Counted from the first letter of the stretch, positions 33,162-41,754 are shown. The stretch is DNA of 64,000 bases from Polaromonas sp. 39-63-25 (GCF_002278925.1 NZ_NCJH01000012.1:62001-126000), one strand, 5' to 3'. Notes: generated by a model not told the origin, from the sequence alone. A program made the numbers and translations.

Positions 33162-34256
33162 TTAACCTCGCACCTTGGTGTGGTACTGCTCTTCGCTGAC
33201 CTCGACCCAGCGGTCGTACTTGGCCTTGAAGCCCATGTAGGAGTCGTGCACCTTCTTGACCAGCGGGTCCTTGGCCACGGCCTCGGCCAGCACCTTCGCG
33301 GTCTCGGCGCGCAATGCCGCGATCACCGAATCCGGCAGCGGCTTGGCAATGACCTTCTGGTTCTTGACCAGGTCTTCCATGGCCTCGGCGTTGGCCTTCT
33401 GGCACCAGCCTTCACTGATGACGTTGCAGGCGGCCGCGGCGTTGCTCACGATGGCCTGCAGGTCCTTGGGCAGCTTGTCCCAGGCGGCCGTGTTGATCAG
33501 CAGCTCGGACACGGTGGCCGACTCGTGCCAGCCGGTGGTGTAGTAGTACTTGGCCGCCTTCTGCAGGCCCAGGCGGCGGTCCTGGTAGGGGCCGACGAAC
33601 TCGGCCGCGTCGATCACGCCGCGCTCCAGGGCGGGGAAGATCTCGCCGCCGGGCAGCACCTTCACGTCCACGCCCAGGTTGGCGTAGACCTTGCCGGCCA
33701 GGCCGGGGATGCGCATCTTCAGGCCCTTGAGGTCGGCCACGCTCTTGATCTCCTTCTTGAACCAGCCCGTCATCTGCACGCCGGTGTTGCCGCAGGGCAT
33801 GGCCACCATGCCGAAGGGTGCGTAGACCTCATTCCACAGGTCGATGCCGCCGCCGTCATACAGCCAGCCGTTCATGCCCTGGAAGTTCAGGCCGAAGGGC
33901 ACGGCGGTGAAGTACTGGGCGGCAAAGGTCTTGCCGGTCCAGAAATAGCTGTTGGCGTGGTTCATCTCCACCGTGCCGGCACGCACGGCATCAAAACCCT
34001 CGAAGGCCGGAATAAGTTCACCAGCGCCGAAGACCTGGATCTTCAGTCGGCCGCCGGACATGTCGGCGATACGTTTGGCCAGGTCGGTCGCGCTGCCCGG
34101 GCCATCCATGTAGAAGGGCGAGCCCTTGGGGTAGGCGCTGGTCATTTTCCAGCTGAAATTCTGCTGGGCGCGGGCGATCATGGGAAAGCCGAGCGCGGTT
34201 CCGGCAGCGGCGGCGACGGAGGCTTTGCTGAGCAGTGAACGTCTTGTGGAGGTCAT
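33162..34256 (-). CDS. TRAP substrate-binding protein, DctP family, TakP-like
   Basis: This 364-residue protein has a Tat-type signal (STRRSLLSKASVAAAAGTAL) ending near IARAQQ. Mature motifs are TSAYPKGSPFYMDGPGSATDLAK, FGAGELIPAFEGFDAVRAGTVEM, and FPALERGVIDAAEFVGPYQDRRLG with the conserved substrate-binding Arg region. It resembles the TakP / mannitol-chloroaromatic subgroup, whose known members bind alpha-keto acids. First gene of the TRAP operon. ATG 34256 follows GGAAT and places the twin Arg at residues 5-6. Confidence 0.92.
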   Translation of the reverse strand: MTSTRRSLLSKASVAAAAGTALGFPMIARAQQNFSWKMTSAYPKGSPFYMDGPGSATDLAKRIADMSGGRLKIQVFGAGELIPAFEGFDAVRAGTVEMNHANSYFWTGKTFAAQYFTAVPFGLNFQGMNGWLYDGGGIDLWNEVYAPFGMVAMPCGNTGVQMTGWFKKEIKSVADLKGLKMRIPGLAGKVYANLGVDVKVLPGGEIFPALERGVIDAAEFVGPYQDRRLGLQKAAKYYYTTGWHESATVSELLINTAAWDKLPKDLQAIVSNAAAACNVISEGWCQKANAEAMEDLVKNQKVIAKPLPDSVIAALRAETAKVLAEAVAKDPLVKKVHDSYMGFKAKYDRWVEVSEEQYHTKVRG

Positions 34257-34383
34257 GCGATATTCCTTGGAGTAGAGAAGCTGATGAGACAGCACCTGCT
34301 GCGCAAACGGGATGATTGCGCCAAGGGTTGGCATGCAAACTACGTGCCACGGAAAAGTACAAGAACAAGCGACTTTTCAGGGT

Positions 34384-34399
34384 GTAGTGGACTCACTAC
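34384..34399. promoter_or_regulatory. Inverted repeat GTAGTG-GACT-CACTAC upstream of the TRAP operon
   Basis: Perfect 6-bp arms 128 bp upstream of the dctP-like start, in the 195-bp gap after the MFS gene. It could be a regulator site of the TRAP operon or a weak end structure for the upstream unit. No T-tract follows. Confidence 0.35.
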
Positions 34400-34451
34400 G
34401 ACCTGTAGACAAGGCCCGGCCGGTGGTTGTCAACTCCGATGCGGTGCTGTC

Positions 34452-35648
34452 CTAGCGGCGCCCGCGCAGCAGCGGCCTGAACATCAGCAGGCCCAGGGCC
34501 GGCCCCAGTGCGAGCCAGGGCAACACCACCGGCAAGGGCCAGGCCTGCGTGGCCCCCACGAACAGTTCGATGCTGAGCACCGAGATCGCAAAGCCGATGC
34601 AATTGGCAAACGTCAGCACGCTGCCGGCCACCGCAGGCGGCGCGTTCTGCGCGGTCAGGGTGGAGAACTGCGGCGAGTCGCCCGACACCGTCACCCCCCA
34701 GAGCAGCATCCAGGCCATGAACCACGGCAGCGGCGCGGCCAGCATCACCGGTGCCGCCACGCAGCAGGCGCCGCTGATGGCCAGCTGCAACTGCGCCACG
34801 CGTGCGCTGCCGAAACGCCGCACCAGCAGGCCGCCACCCACACAGCCGGCGCTGCCTACGGCAATGATCCAGAAGGCCGCAACACTCACAGACGTGCCCG
34901 CCAGCCGGGTCGCCACAATCAGCGGCACCAGCACAAAAAAAGCATAGAGCTCCCACATGTGGCCGAAGTAGCCGAACACCGACGCGCGCAGGCGCCGGTC
35001 GGTCCAGATCAGGCCCAGCGCCCGTGGCGTGATGCGCGCACCGCGCACCAGATGCGGGCTCTCGGGCACCAGCCAGGCCGTTGCCACGCCGCCCAGCGCC
35101 GCCAGCAGCGACACACCCAGCACCACCGCCTGCCAGGGCGAGCCGCCCCCGGCAAACGCCGGCAGGCCCGCATCACCGGCCAGCGCGCGCAGGCCGTGGG
35201 GCAAGGCCGTGCCCAGCACCAGCGCGCCTATCAGCACCCCCATCACCGCGCCCAGGCGTTCGCGGTACCAGCTCGCCGCGATTTTCATGCCCACCGGGTA
35301 AATGCCGGCCAGCAGAAACCCCACGCCAAAACGCAGCGCCAGCAGCAAGGTGAAGTCACCCTGCACCGAGACCGTGGCGGCATTGAGCGCCGCACCGAGC
35401 AGCGAGCAGATCAGGAACACGCGCGAGGGCGCAAAGCGGTCGGCCAGCATCAGCAAGGCAAACACCAGCGTGCCCGCCACAAAACCGAGTTGCACGGCCG
35501 AGGTCAACATGCCCACGGCGCCCGGCGGCAAGCCCCAGGCCCGTTGCAGGTCAGGCATGACGGCATTGACCGCAAACCACAGCGAGGTGCCGGCAAACTG
35601 CGACAGCACAATGACCGGCAGGATACGCCGGGGAACGGCGCCCGTCAT
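34452..35648 (-). CDS. MFS transporter
   Basis: This 398-residue carrier has 12 predicted TM helices (for example VIVLSQFAGTSLWFAVNAVM, LLLALRFGVGFLLAGIYPVGMKIAASWY, AVMGVLIGALVLGTALPHGL). The ASWYRERLGAVMG loop and the overall pattern resemble nitrate/cyanate or sugar-acid type MFS carriers. Its start overlaps the hydratase gene stop by one base (TGATG), so both are coupled; it may carry the substrate or precursor of that enzyme. Confidence 0.88.
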   Translation of the reverse strand: MTGAVPRRILPVIVLSQFAGTSLWFAVNAVMPDLQRAWGLPPGAVGMLTSAVQLGFVAGTLVFALLMLADRFAPSRVFLICSLLGAALNAATVSVQGDFTLLLALRFGVGFLLAGIYPVGMKIAASWYRERLGAVMGVLIGALVLGTALPHGLRALAGDAGLPAFAGGGSPWQAVVLGVSLLAALGGVATAWLVPESPHLVRGARITPRALGLIWTDRRLRASVFGYFGHMWELYAFFVLVPLIVATRLAGTSVSVAAFWIIAVGSAGCVGGGLLVRRFGSARVAQLQLAISGACCVAAPVMLAAPLPWFMAWMLLWGVTVSGDSPQFSTLTAQNAPPAVAGSVLTFANCIGFAISVLSIELFVGATQAWPLPVVLPWLALGPALGLLMFRPLLRGRR

Positions 35649-36433
35649 CAGCGGAACCTGACGGTCAGGCCGGCCAACGGCGCATCAAACGCCGCCGTCC
35701 AGGTCTCGCCCGGCGCCACCGGCCAGGCGTCCGTCCAGGTGCCGGTGGTCACCAGGTCGCCCGGTTGCAGCTCGGGCGCACCGGGGCAGCTGCGCAGCTC
35801 GGTCAGGAAATGCTGCAGCGCATGCAGCGGGCCGTCGAGCACATTCGCGCCCACGCCCTGGTCCATCTGCCGGCCGCCGCAGGACAGCGTGATGCGTGCC
35901 GCCGCCAGGTCCTGCTCCAGCGCCTGCGCGTCGCGGGCCAGCCCGGCCACCGGCACACGCGTACCGACCAGCAGGCGCGCGTGCAGCGCCCCGTCGGCCA
36001 CGGTGTCGGCCGCCACGAACTTCCAGCCGGGCTGGTGCGACTGCACGATCTCGAAACCGGGCGCGACCCACGCGATGCAGGCAAACAACTCGTCGAGTGA
36101 GGCATTCGCCGGCGGGGTGGCGGCGATACCGAAGACCGCTTCCGGTTCCAGCCGCGGCTGGCAGGTGCCCGCCAGGGACACCTCGCCCTCCCCTTCGCAA
36201 TACGACAAGGTGCTGTCCCAGACCGTGCCCCAGATCGGTCCATACACCTGGTAGCGCGGCCAGATGCTGCGGTTGGTAAAACCCACCTTGTAGCCGCGCG
36301 GCTGTTCACCGCGGTTGATGCGCAACTGCCGCACCGCCAGCGCGCGCTGGTAGGCCTCGGGCACGTCCAGGCCCGAAGCGGCGGGCCAGAAACCGGCATG
36401 GTCGTAGTGGTGAAGAAGTTGCTCGGGCGTCAT
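35648..36433 (-). CDS. 2-keto-4-pentenoate hydratase / fumarylacetoacetase-family protein
   Basis: This 261-residue protein begins LLHHYDHAGFWPAASGLDVPEAYQ and contains RGYKVGFTNRSIW, RLEPEAVFGI (metal-ligand Glu of the family), and PGFEIVQSHQPGWKFVAADTVADGALHARLLVG, plus the C-terminal LVTTGTWTDAWPVAPGE. The MhpD/XylJ-type hydratases add water to 2-hydroxypenta-2,4-dienoates. Without meta-cleavage genes nearby, the precise substrate is open. It is coupled to the MFS gene. Confidence 0.85.
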   Translation of the reverse strand: MTPEQLLHHYDHAGFWPAASGLDVPEAYQRALAVRQLRINRGEQPRGYKVGFTNRSIWPRYQVYGPIWGTVWDSTLSYCEGEGEVSLAGTCQPRLEPEAVFGIAATPPANASLDELFACIAWVAPGFEIVQSHQPGWKFVAADTVADGALHARLLVGTRVPVAGLARDAQALEQDLAAARITLSCGGRQMDQGVGANVLDGPLHALQHFLTELRSCPGAPELQPGDLVTTGTWTDAWPVAPGETWTAAFDAPLAGLTVRFR

Positions 36434-36490
36434 GGCGTCGAGCTTAACGCCGCTGGCCGGATTCCACCTGCCAAAGGATTACATGCCAAA

Positions 36491-36542
36491 ACAGCCTCCA
36501 ACCCAATAGACACGGACGCAAGCAGCTATCATTTTTGATAGT
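36491..36542 (+). repeat. Interspersed repeat, copy 8
   Basis: CAGCCTCCAACCCAATAG, CACGGACGCAAGCAGCTAT, CATTTTT, GATAGTC. The terminal arms form CTATCA/TGATAG. The stop of the small ORF at 36542-36658 touches its end. Confidence 0.8.
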
Positions 36543-36658
36543 CAGCAAAAGAGGATGGCGAGCAGGGCCGGGTCTTCCACCAGGTTCAGCATCGCGTAGC
36601 CGCCCAGGCGGTAGGTGATGTAGACGGCCTGCGCCATCAGCTGTTCAAGCGCCATCAT
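36542..36658 (-). CDS. Possible 38-residue small protein
   Basis: Starts with two Met codons (MMALEQLMAQAVYITYR) and continues LGGYAMLNLVEDPALLAILF. Its C-terminus and stop come from an interspersed-repeat copy, so it could be a truncated remnant. It is in the same direction as the upstream GST gene, 17 bp after that gene's stop. Evidence is limited to open frame, position and codon use. Confidence 0.3.
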   Translation of the reverse strand: MMALEQLMAQAVYITYRLGGYAMLNLVEDPALLAILFC

Positions 36659-36675
36659 CGCTTAGCGGCGACCAC

Positions 36676-37320
36676 TCACGCCTTGGTCTGCGCGGCCTTG
36701 CGGTCGGCCACGACTTTCTGGGCCGAGGGCCGCTCGCCGATGAGCTTGACGTAACTCTTGTAGTCCACCCCGCCGGCCAGCAGCAGGTCTTCGCCAAACG
36801 CGATCTTGCTGGCCATGCCCACCAGCGGCAGGCTGGCAAAGGCGGCGCAGTCAGCCTGGGTGAAGGTGTCGCCGGCCACATAGGGCGAAAACTTCGCCAG
36901 CTTTTTGAAGGCGGCAATGTTGGCTTCCAGTTGCTTGCGGATGCGGGCCAGGTTGCCTTCGCTCAGCGGCTCGGCGCCGAAAAAGGCCGCACCATACAGC
37001 TGGCGCGCGACGATTTCCAGGTGCCAGTCGATGAAGGTCGTGAGCTCGCGCACCTTGGCGGCGGCAAAGGCATCGGCCGGCAGCAGCGGCGGCTGCGGGT
37101 AGGCGGTCTCGATGTAGTCCAGGATGGCCTGGCTTTCGCAAAGCCCGCCCTGCGCCGTGCGGATGAAGGGAATCTTGCCCAGCGGCGAGGCGCCCAGAAT
37201 CGCCTCGTCCTTGCTGTGCGTGGCGGCGTGCTCTTCGGCAAAAGGCACACCTTTTTCAAGCAACGCGAGTTTGACCTTGTTGTAGTAGTTGGAAACGGGA
37301 AAGCCGCAAAGGGTAAGCAT
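36676..37320 (-). CDS. Glutathione S-transferase family protein
   Basis: This 214-residue protein has a thioredoxin-like N-terminal domain (MLTLCGFPVSNYYNKVKLALLEKGVPF, SPLGKIPFIRTAQGGLCESQAILDYIE with the glutathione-contacting ES) and an alpha-helical C-terminal domain (YVAGDTFTQADCAAFASL). It is expected to conjugate or reduce electrophiles with glutathione. ATG 37320 has AGGAGA seven nt upstream; upstream open codons run through non-conserved sequence. Confidence 0.92.
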   Translation of the reverse strand: MLTLCGFPVSNYYNKVKLALLEKGVPFAEEHAATHSKDEAILGASPLGKIPFIRTAQGGLCESQAILDYIETAYPQPPLLPADAFAAAKVRELTTFIDWHLEIVARQLYGAAFFGAEPLSEGNLARIRKQLEANIAAFKKLAKFSPYVAGDTFTQADCAAFASLPLVGMASKIAFGEDLLLAGGVDYKSYVKLIGERPSAQKVVADRKAAQTKA

Positions 37321-37531
37321 CGAAGAGTCTCCTGAGTTGATGGCGCCAAGTTTATCGCCGCCCCGCGAGGCCTGCGTGCAACGGGGGTGACAGCCTCGCC
37401 GCCGCCGGGCTCCCGAGGGCGCCGGGGCTGTCTGTGTGACATCTGCCGCCTTCTCCTCCATTTGAAGGACGACAACGCGCAGCGCCAGCGCGACGATTTC
37501 CCCCCCATCCACTTCATTGACTGGAAACACC

Positions 37532-38317
37532 ATGAGCAACTACTTCTGGGACGAAACGCAAATGAAGGCCGCCGGCGCCAACCCGACCATCCTGGCGATC
37601 GGCGACTCCTGGTTCTGGTACCCCTTCTTCGGGGGCAGCCTGACCAACTACCTGGGCCAGATCGTCGCGCCCAAAAGCCACGTCATCCTGGCCAAGGGCA
37701 TGAACGGTGCCGAAGCCTTTGACTACGTGGACGGCAAATACGCCGACAGCGTGCGCAGCGCGCTCAAGCTGTACGGCGCGGGGCTCTCGGCCGTCTTCCT
37801 CAGCGGGGGCGGCAACGACTTCGCCGGCTTCAACGACATGCGGCCGCTGCTCAAGGACAGCTGCTCGGGCGAAACCACGGCCAACGGCTGCTTTCGCGGC
37901 GGGGCGCAGGGCCTGCCGGGGTTTCTGGAGCGCATGGACACCTACTACCGCAAGCTGATCGGTGTGGTCTACACCCGCACCACCCTGGACTGCCTGATCG
38001 TCATGCACACCTACGACTACGCGATCCCGGACGGCAAGGGTGTGTTCGGCAAGGACGGCTGGCTGCAACCCGCGCTGACAGCCGCCGGCGTCAAGCCCGA
38101 GCTGCACCAGGCCTGCGTGGTGCACCTGCTGGACGCGTTCTACAAGGTGCTGGACAACATCACGAAAATGGACCCCGCCCACCTGCACGTGGTGGACAGC
38201 CGCGGCACGCTGGGCCCCGGCGACTGGGCCAACGAGTTGCACCCCAAGGGCTCGGGCTTCAAGAAAATAGCCACGCAGTGCTGGAAACCCGCGCTGAAAA
38301 ACATCGGGCTGGCCTGA
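37532..38317 (+). CDS. SGNH/GDSL-hydrolase-like protein
   Basis: This 261-residue protein contains ILAIGDSWFWYPFFGG near the N-terminus (block I GDSW with nucleophile Ser), VFLSGGGNDFAGFN (block III GxND), and DWANELHPKGSGFKKI at the C-terminus (block V DxxH). The blocks are in the SGNH order, so an esterase or lipase activity is plausible. No signal peptide. Divergent from the GST gene. ATG 37532 is preferred to the upstream TTG. Confidence 0.78.
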   Translation: MSNYFWDETQMKAAGANPTILAIGDSWFWYPFFGGSLTNYLGQIVAPKSHVILAKGMNGAEAFDYVDGKYADSVRSALKLYGAGLSAVFLSGGGNDFAGFNDMRPLLKDSCSGETTANGCFRGGAQGLPGFLERMDTYYRKLIGVVYTRTTLDCLIVMHTYDYAIPDGKGVFGKDGWLQPALTAAGVKPELHQACVVHLLDAFYKVLDNITKMDPAHLHVVDSRGTLGPGDWANELHPKGSGFKKIATQCWKPALKNIGLA

Positions 38318-38346
38318 GCGGCCCCAAGCTGCTTGAGCCTGCCTGG

Positions 38347-38664
38347 CTACGGCCGGTCGGGAAACAGCGGCGTCAGCAGGCGCACGGCAATGTTGAAGCC
38401 GTCGCCGGCAGGCGTCACGCGCACCACCTGCGCCTCGCAGGTCAGCGGGTGCACCCGGCCCGCACCGGGAAACTCCAGCACCAGTTCCATGCTGGCGCCA
38501 ACTTCATAGCTGCGGTCCGACTGGAAGTACAGCCCGGTCGCACTCAGGTCATGGGTGGCGCCCTCGTCGCCCTCGATGGTCAGGCGCAAGGCCACGCCAA
38601 AACGCTGTGCGGCCCGTTGTTCAAGCAACGTGGCCTTCTGTTCGCCACCGGCGGTTGTTTGCAT
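38347..38664 (-). CDS. PilZ domain protein
   Basis: This 105-residue protein has PilZ features: an N-terminal RAAQRFGVALRLTIEG, then DLSATGLYFQSD (the D/NxSxxG motif), and VHPLTCEAQVVRVTP. The usual RxxxR c-di-GMP motif is only partly kept (RAAQR), so c-di-GMP binding is likely but not certain. Faces the SGNH gene with a 29-bp gap. ATG 38664 was chosen because the upstream extension shows no family similarity. Confidence 0.85.
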   Translation of the reverse strand: MQTTAGGEQKATLLEQRAAQRFGVALRLTIEGDEGATHDLSATGLYFQSDRSYEVGASMELVLEFPGAGRVHPLTCEAQVVRVTPAGDGFNIAVRLLTPLFPDRP

Positions 38665-38802
38665 GGTCCTGTCCCTGAAGATGCCCGAAAACGGGCGTAG
38701 CTGCCACTTTAGGCCATGAGCGCGCCCCGTGTGTAGGCACGCCCGCAGGCCGCGTGTGGGACAGCGGACCCAATGCGCCACCCCGACCGCCAGCATTGAA
38801 GA

Positions 38803-38858
38803 TCAGATTAGCCTCCAGCCCAATACTGACGGGCGCCACCAGCTATCAGCTTGATAGC
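38803..38858 (+). repeat. Interspersed repeat, copy 9
   Basis: ATCAGATTAGCCTCCAGCCC, GACGGGCGCCACCAGCTATCA, then TTGATAGC. One of the better conserved copies; the CAAGCAG core is changed to CACCAG as in copy 15. Confidence 0.85.
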
Positions 38859-38881
38859 AAGTTGAGACCGGACGGATGACC

Positions 38882-39463
38882 CTATCTGCAAAGCTGGTCC
38901 TCGCAGGGCACGCCGTCGTGGTCGCCGTCCATCTTCGTGCCGGGGCAGTTTTTCAGGAAGTACGTGGCTTCGGCGCAGGAGGTCATCTGCGAGCAATGCT
39001 GCCGGCCGTCACAGACATAGGAAGGCGTCGCGGCGCGCGAAGGCGCCAGATCGAGCAAGGGTTGGCTTGCAGGGGAAGCCGCTTCACTGGCGCGACCGGC
39101 CGGGGCCGCCTTCTGGTAATACGCATACCCCTGCCAACCCAGCGCCGCCACCAGCAGCAGGCCCACCACCGACTTCAGACCGCTGCCGGGCGAGTTGCCC
39201 GAACGACTGACCCGCACGGGGCGATGGCTGCGGTCGGGCTGGTACGCGGCCTGCTGCGCACCAACACCCTGCACATTCACCGCACGCTTTTTTCCCTGAG
39301 GGTTGAGCGCCACCTCGAAGGTCAACGCCTCGTTCAGCACCGGCCGGCCACCGCGCCGATATTCGGAAATGTGGACAAAGATGTCCTGCCCGCCCTGGCT
39401 GGGGCTGATGAAGCCAAAACCCTTGTCGTCGTTCCAGCTTTTGAGGGTGCCTTCGAAGCGCAT
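38882..39463 (-). CDS. Cold-shock domain / TM / Excalibur calcium-binding fusion protein
   Basis: This 193-residue protein has three parts. Residues 1-65 are a cold-shock domain (FEGTLKSWNDDKGFGFISP with RNP-1, DIFVHISEY with RNP-2). Residues about 97-113 form a TM helix (VVGLLLVAALGWQGYAYY). Residues 150-193 form an Excalibur domain (YVCDGRQHCSQMTSC, LKNCPGTKMDGDHDGVPCE) with paired Cys and a DxDxDG calcium loop. A cytosolic nucleic-acid-binding module is thus tethered to an external calcium-binding module. The fusion is known in Proteobacteria, but its role is not. Confidence 0.92.
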   Translation of the reverse strand: MRFEGTLKSWNDDKGFGFISPSQGGQDIFVHISEYRRGGRPVLNEALTFEVALNPQGKKRAVNVQGVGAQQAAYQPDRSHRPVRVSRSGNSPGSGLKSVVGLLLVAALGWQGYAYYQKAAPAGRASEAASPASQPLLDLAPSRAATPSYVCDGRQHCSQMTSCAEATYFLKNCPGTKMDGDHDGVPCEDQLCR

Positions 39464-39623
39464 GGGCGAGACCTTAGGGTGTTCGATTCATCAATGTGGG
39501 ATGACAGTGCAGACGAAAGATTTACTGATCCTGGAGTCATTCAACAAACAGGGAGTCCAACTGATCATCGTTCGAGCCTGTGCCGGCGCCCCGAAACGGT
39601 CAGTTCTGAGAACTGGAATGTTG

Positions 39624-40316
39624 TTATTTCGACTGGCTAACGCTAGGCGGCGGAGCCAAATGTGGTGGCGATGGCGTAGTAGCTGCTGCCGCAGGAGTGT
39701 GCCCAGCCACAGGCTCGCTCATTGAAACAGATGGAGTGCCTTTGAGATTGCTCGATGCGATTATCCAAATCGATAGCGCTGCAATCACGATAAGGGCAAG
39801 TGCGAGCCACCTTGCCGCACGATAGGCAAATTCCCCTTTTTTAACCCGCTCCCATTCCGCTTTTAATACCTCGCGCGCTTGCTTAGCAGCGATCTCAATT
39901 CCGGACAGTACCTTGTCAACGTCGTCTGTAGTGCCGCTAAAGTACTCGCTCACAAAGGTGGAGCTTTCTGTCATGAGAGACTCCAGCTTGATGTGAGGCT
40001 TTTTGATTTCGTTCAGTCGAAGTTTAATTCGATAGGAGCATTCAGCGACTTGGTGACGCAGTCTGGCCGTTGTTGCTTCGTCGATGGGCATGGGATTCTT
40101 AAACTCCAGCCTACTTTCCTGAATAGCCCGAGTACAGGTCCTGCTGGCCGAGAAGAAGTTTGCTAGGTCTTCCCGTAAACCATCAATCCAAGCTTGCCGA
40201 AATTCGGATATCTTGTTTTCCTTGTTGACTATCAGAGTAAGCGCAGCAATCGCGCCAGCCATAAACGCGGCTGCGAGCGTCACCATCGGCACTAGTGCGG
40301 CAGGGTTGTATTCCAT
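39624..40316 (-). CDS. Membrane protein of unknown function, two TM helices
   Basis: This 230-residue protein has TM1 at residues 5-30 (ALVPMVTLAAAFMAGAIAALTLIV), a helical, charged cytosolic region of about 130 residues (SEFRQAWIDGLREDLANFFSASR, ECSYRIKLRLNEIKKP), TM2 at about 168-190 (ALIVIAALSIWIIASS), and a Pro/Ser-rich tail. It resembles small membrane proteins with an unnamed four-helix domain. Base composition is less GC-rich than neighbours, suggesting acquisition. Confidence 0.7.
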   Translation of the reverse strand: MEYNPAALVPMVTLAAAFMAGAIAALTLIVNKENKISEFRQAWIDGLREDLANFFSASRTCTRAIQESRLEFKNPMPIDEATTARLRHQVAECSYRIKLRLNEIKKPHIKLESLMTESSTFVSEYFSGTTDDVDKVLSGIEIAAKQAREVLKAEWERVKKGEFAYRAARWLALALIVIAALSIWIIASSNLKGTPSVSMSEPVAGHTPAAAATTPSPPHLAPPPSVSQSK

Positions 40317-40480
40317 TCTCGTCCCCTCAAAATCTTACTGGCAAGATCGGCGAAGTATGTGCCAGCGGTGAATCGCTCTGGCGCGGTCTGCCAGTTCAGC
40401 GCCGGCAGAAGGCCGAATATTTGGAGCGCGGTAAATAGTCCAGCAACGGCGCGGGTGGTACACAGTATCGCGGTCAATAA

Positions 40481-40603
40481 TCAGTGGCAGTGACGATACC
40501 CAGTCTTACGGTCAACGTGGCAGCCGTCTTTGTCGGTGCCGCCTGAGTGGGCCAGCACCAAGCCAGCGGCCAGCAACAGGGCAATCGCAAGAATTTTTTT
40601 CAT
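40481..40603 (-). CDS. 40-residue secreted YHYH-type micropeptide
   Basis: The sequence is a clean signal peptide (MKKILAIALLLAAGLVLA) followed by HSGGTDKDGCHVDRKTGYRH and CH. The H-x-GG-x-DKDGCH-x-DRKTG-x-HCH pattern is that of the YHYH domain, usually a metal-binding module at the end of larger secreted proteins; here it is the whole mature peptide. AGGAG lies 6 nt before the ATG. Between the 230-residue membrane protein gene and a small TM protein gene, all leftward. Confidence 0.75.
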   Translation of the reverse strand: MKKILAIALLLAAGLVLAHSGGTDKDGCHVDRKTGYRHCH

Positions 40604-40642
40604 TGGTGTCTCCTGAAAAGTCCACGGGCCGCGTGGGCGCGG

Positions 40643-40945
40643 TTATTTCCCTTTTACCAAAGCGTACTGTTCTTCCATTCGGACGTAGTAGACGTCGCCC
40701 GTCCACCGGTTCTGCATATAGGCAGCGCCAATGCTCTCTCCCCCATCAATCGGCGTGATCTCCCATCGGAACATCCAGCCAAGGCCAAACAGAAGTACCA
40801 AGACCACTGTCGCTATCAATTTCATGGTCAGTCTGGCGTTGGCTGCTTTATTGGTTTCATATGCCATTCGCACTTCGTGATCATGCTGGGACCAACCGCC
40901 AGGACCCGGGACCTGAGGCAAAGAAGACATCGACTTTTCATTCAC
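40643..40945 (-). CDS. Small single-pass membrane protein
   Basis: This 100-residue protein has a hydrophilic N-terminus (QHDHEVRMAYETNKAANARL), one TM helix at about 40-58 (LIATVVLVLLFGLGWMF) and an outer segment (WEITPIDGGESIGAAY, WTGDVYYVRMEEQYALV). The start is GTG, six nt after a strong AAAGGAG. It is 39 bp upstream of the YHYH micropeptide gene, so co-transcription is likely. Composition is again lower in GC. Confidence 0.72.
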   Translation of the reverse strand: MNEKSMSSLPQVPGPGGWSQHDHEVRMAYETNKAANARLTMKLIATVVLVLLFGLGWMFRWEITPIDGGESIGAAYMQNRWTGDVYYVRMEEQYALVKGK

Positions 40946-41141
40946 AGTTTTCTCCTTTCAGCTTGGGCAGCACAACTCGTAGCTTCATCCCCCGTTTAGA
41001 TAAGGCGAGGACCACAAATACAACAGACGCCAAGTATGAAGCTCGGCTTACAGGGCGTCATCCTGCAATCAGACTAGACCGCCCCATTCTTCTTCATGGC
41101 GCGGCAACACTCAAGCCGATCCAGTCATCTGAAAACAGCCC

Positions 41142-41576
41142 CTAAGCCTGCCAAACCCCATACCCCAACTCACGCAGCGCAATCCCCAACTCCACCTCCA
41201 TGTCGCGCGCGCCCTCATACGGCATGGGGTTGTACATGGCGTACAGGCCGGGCAGCAGGCGCACCCCCCACTTCTGCACATACACGTTGGACTGGATGCC
41301 GGCCTTGTGTTTGTCAAAACGCACATCGGGGTCCAGCCCGGTCATGCCGACGTACACAAACGGTTTGCCGAGCTGGTAGTCGGGGTTGGCGCGGCGAAAG
41401 CGCCCCACGTTCCAGACCTCGTCGGACAGCTCGATCACGTAGACGTGGTAGTGGTGGCTGCGTGGTGTGCGCGGCGGTTTTTTGGCGCGCGGCTTGGCCG
41501 GGGCGGCGTCGGCCGCATCGCCCGCTACGGCCGGCGGGCTTTTCTTTCGGGGGGTCTTTCGGGGCGCGGTAGCCAT
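41142..41576 (-). CDS. GIY-YIG-like protein
   Basis: This 144-residue protein has a Lys/Pro/Ala-rich N-terminal tail (about 45 residues) followed by HYHVYVIELSDEVWN, KPFVYVGMTGLDPDVRFDKH and KAGIQSNVYVQKWGVRL. The order VYVIEL...VYVGMTG...R...HKAG is that of a compact GIY-YIG nuclease fold (Y, Y, R). The usual C-terminal Glu may be one of those near YEGARDMEVELG. Nuclease activity is inferred. ATG 41576 lies just before an interspersed repeat, marking the likely natural start. Confidence 0.65.
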   Translation of the reverse strand: MATAPRKTPRKKSPPAVAGDAADAAPAKPRAKKPPRTPRSHHYHVYVIELSDEVWNVGRFRRANPDYQLGKPFVYVGMTGLDPDVRFDKHKAGIQSNVYVQKWGVRLLPGLYAMYNPMPYEGARDMEVELGIALRELGYGVWQA

Positions 41577-41616
41577 GGTGGCTGAAGTATGCGGCAAGCG
41601 GCCGGGTGCCCGGGGC

Positions 41617-41672
41617 GCTACCAAATAAATAGCTGATCGCGCCCGTGTATCAAGGGATGGAGGCTGATTTTG
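41617..41672 (-). repeat. Interspersed repeat, copy 10
   Basis: Minus-strand copy: AAAATCAGCCTCCATCCCTTG, ACACGGGCGCGATCAGCTAT, then GGTAGC. Between the divergently placed start of the GIY-YIG-like gene and the end of the MFS gene. Confidence 0.8.
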
Positions 41673-41754
41673 TTGCAAGAAACCGGCGAATGGGCCTCCA
41701 CGAATCAAGTCCGGTACGGCCCTTCAGCGGGTTCCGAGTGCCAGTTTTTCTTCT

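Noticed and set aside
39501-39725. Rightward frame (MTVQTKDLLILESFNKQGVQL...) overlapping the end of the 230-residue membrane protein gene
   Set aside because: It overlaps a better supported gene on the other strand and becomes Arg/Trp-rich; not convincing as coding.
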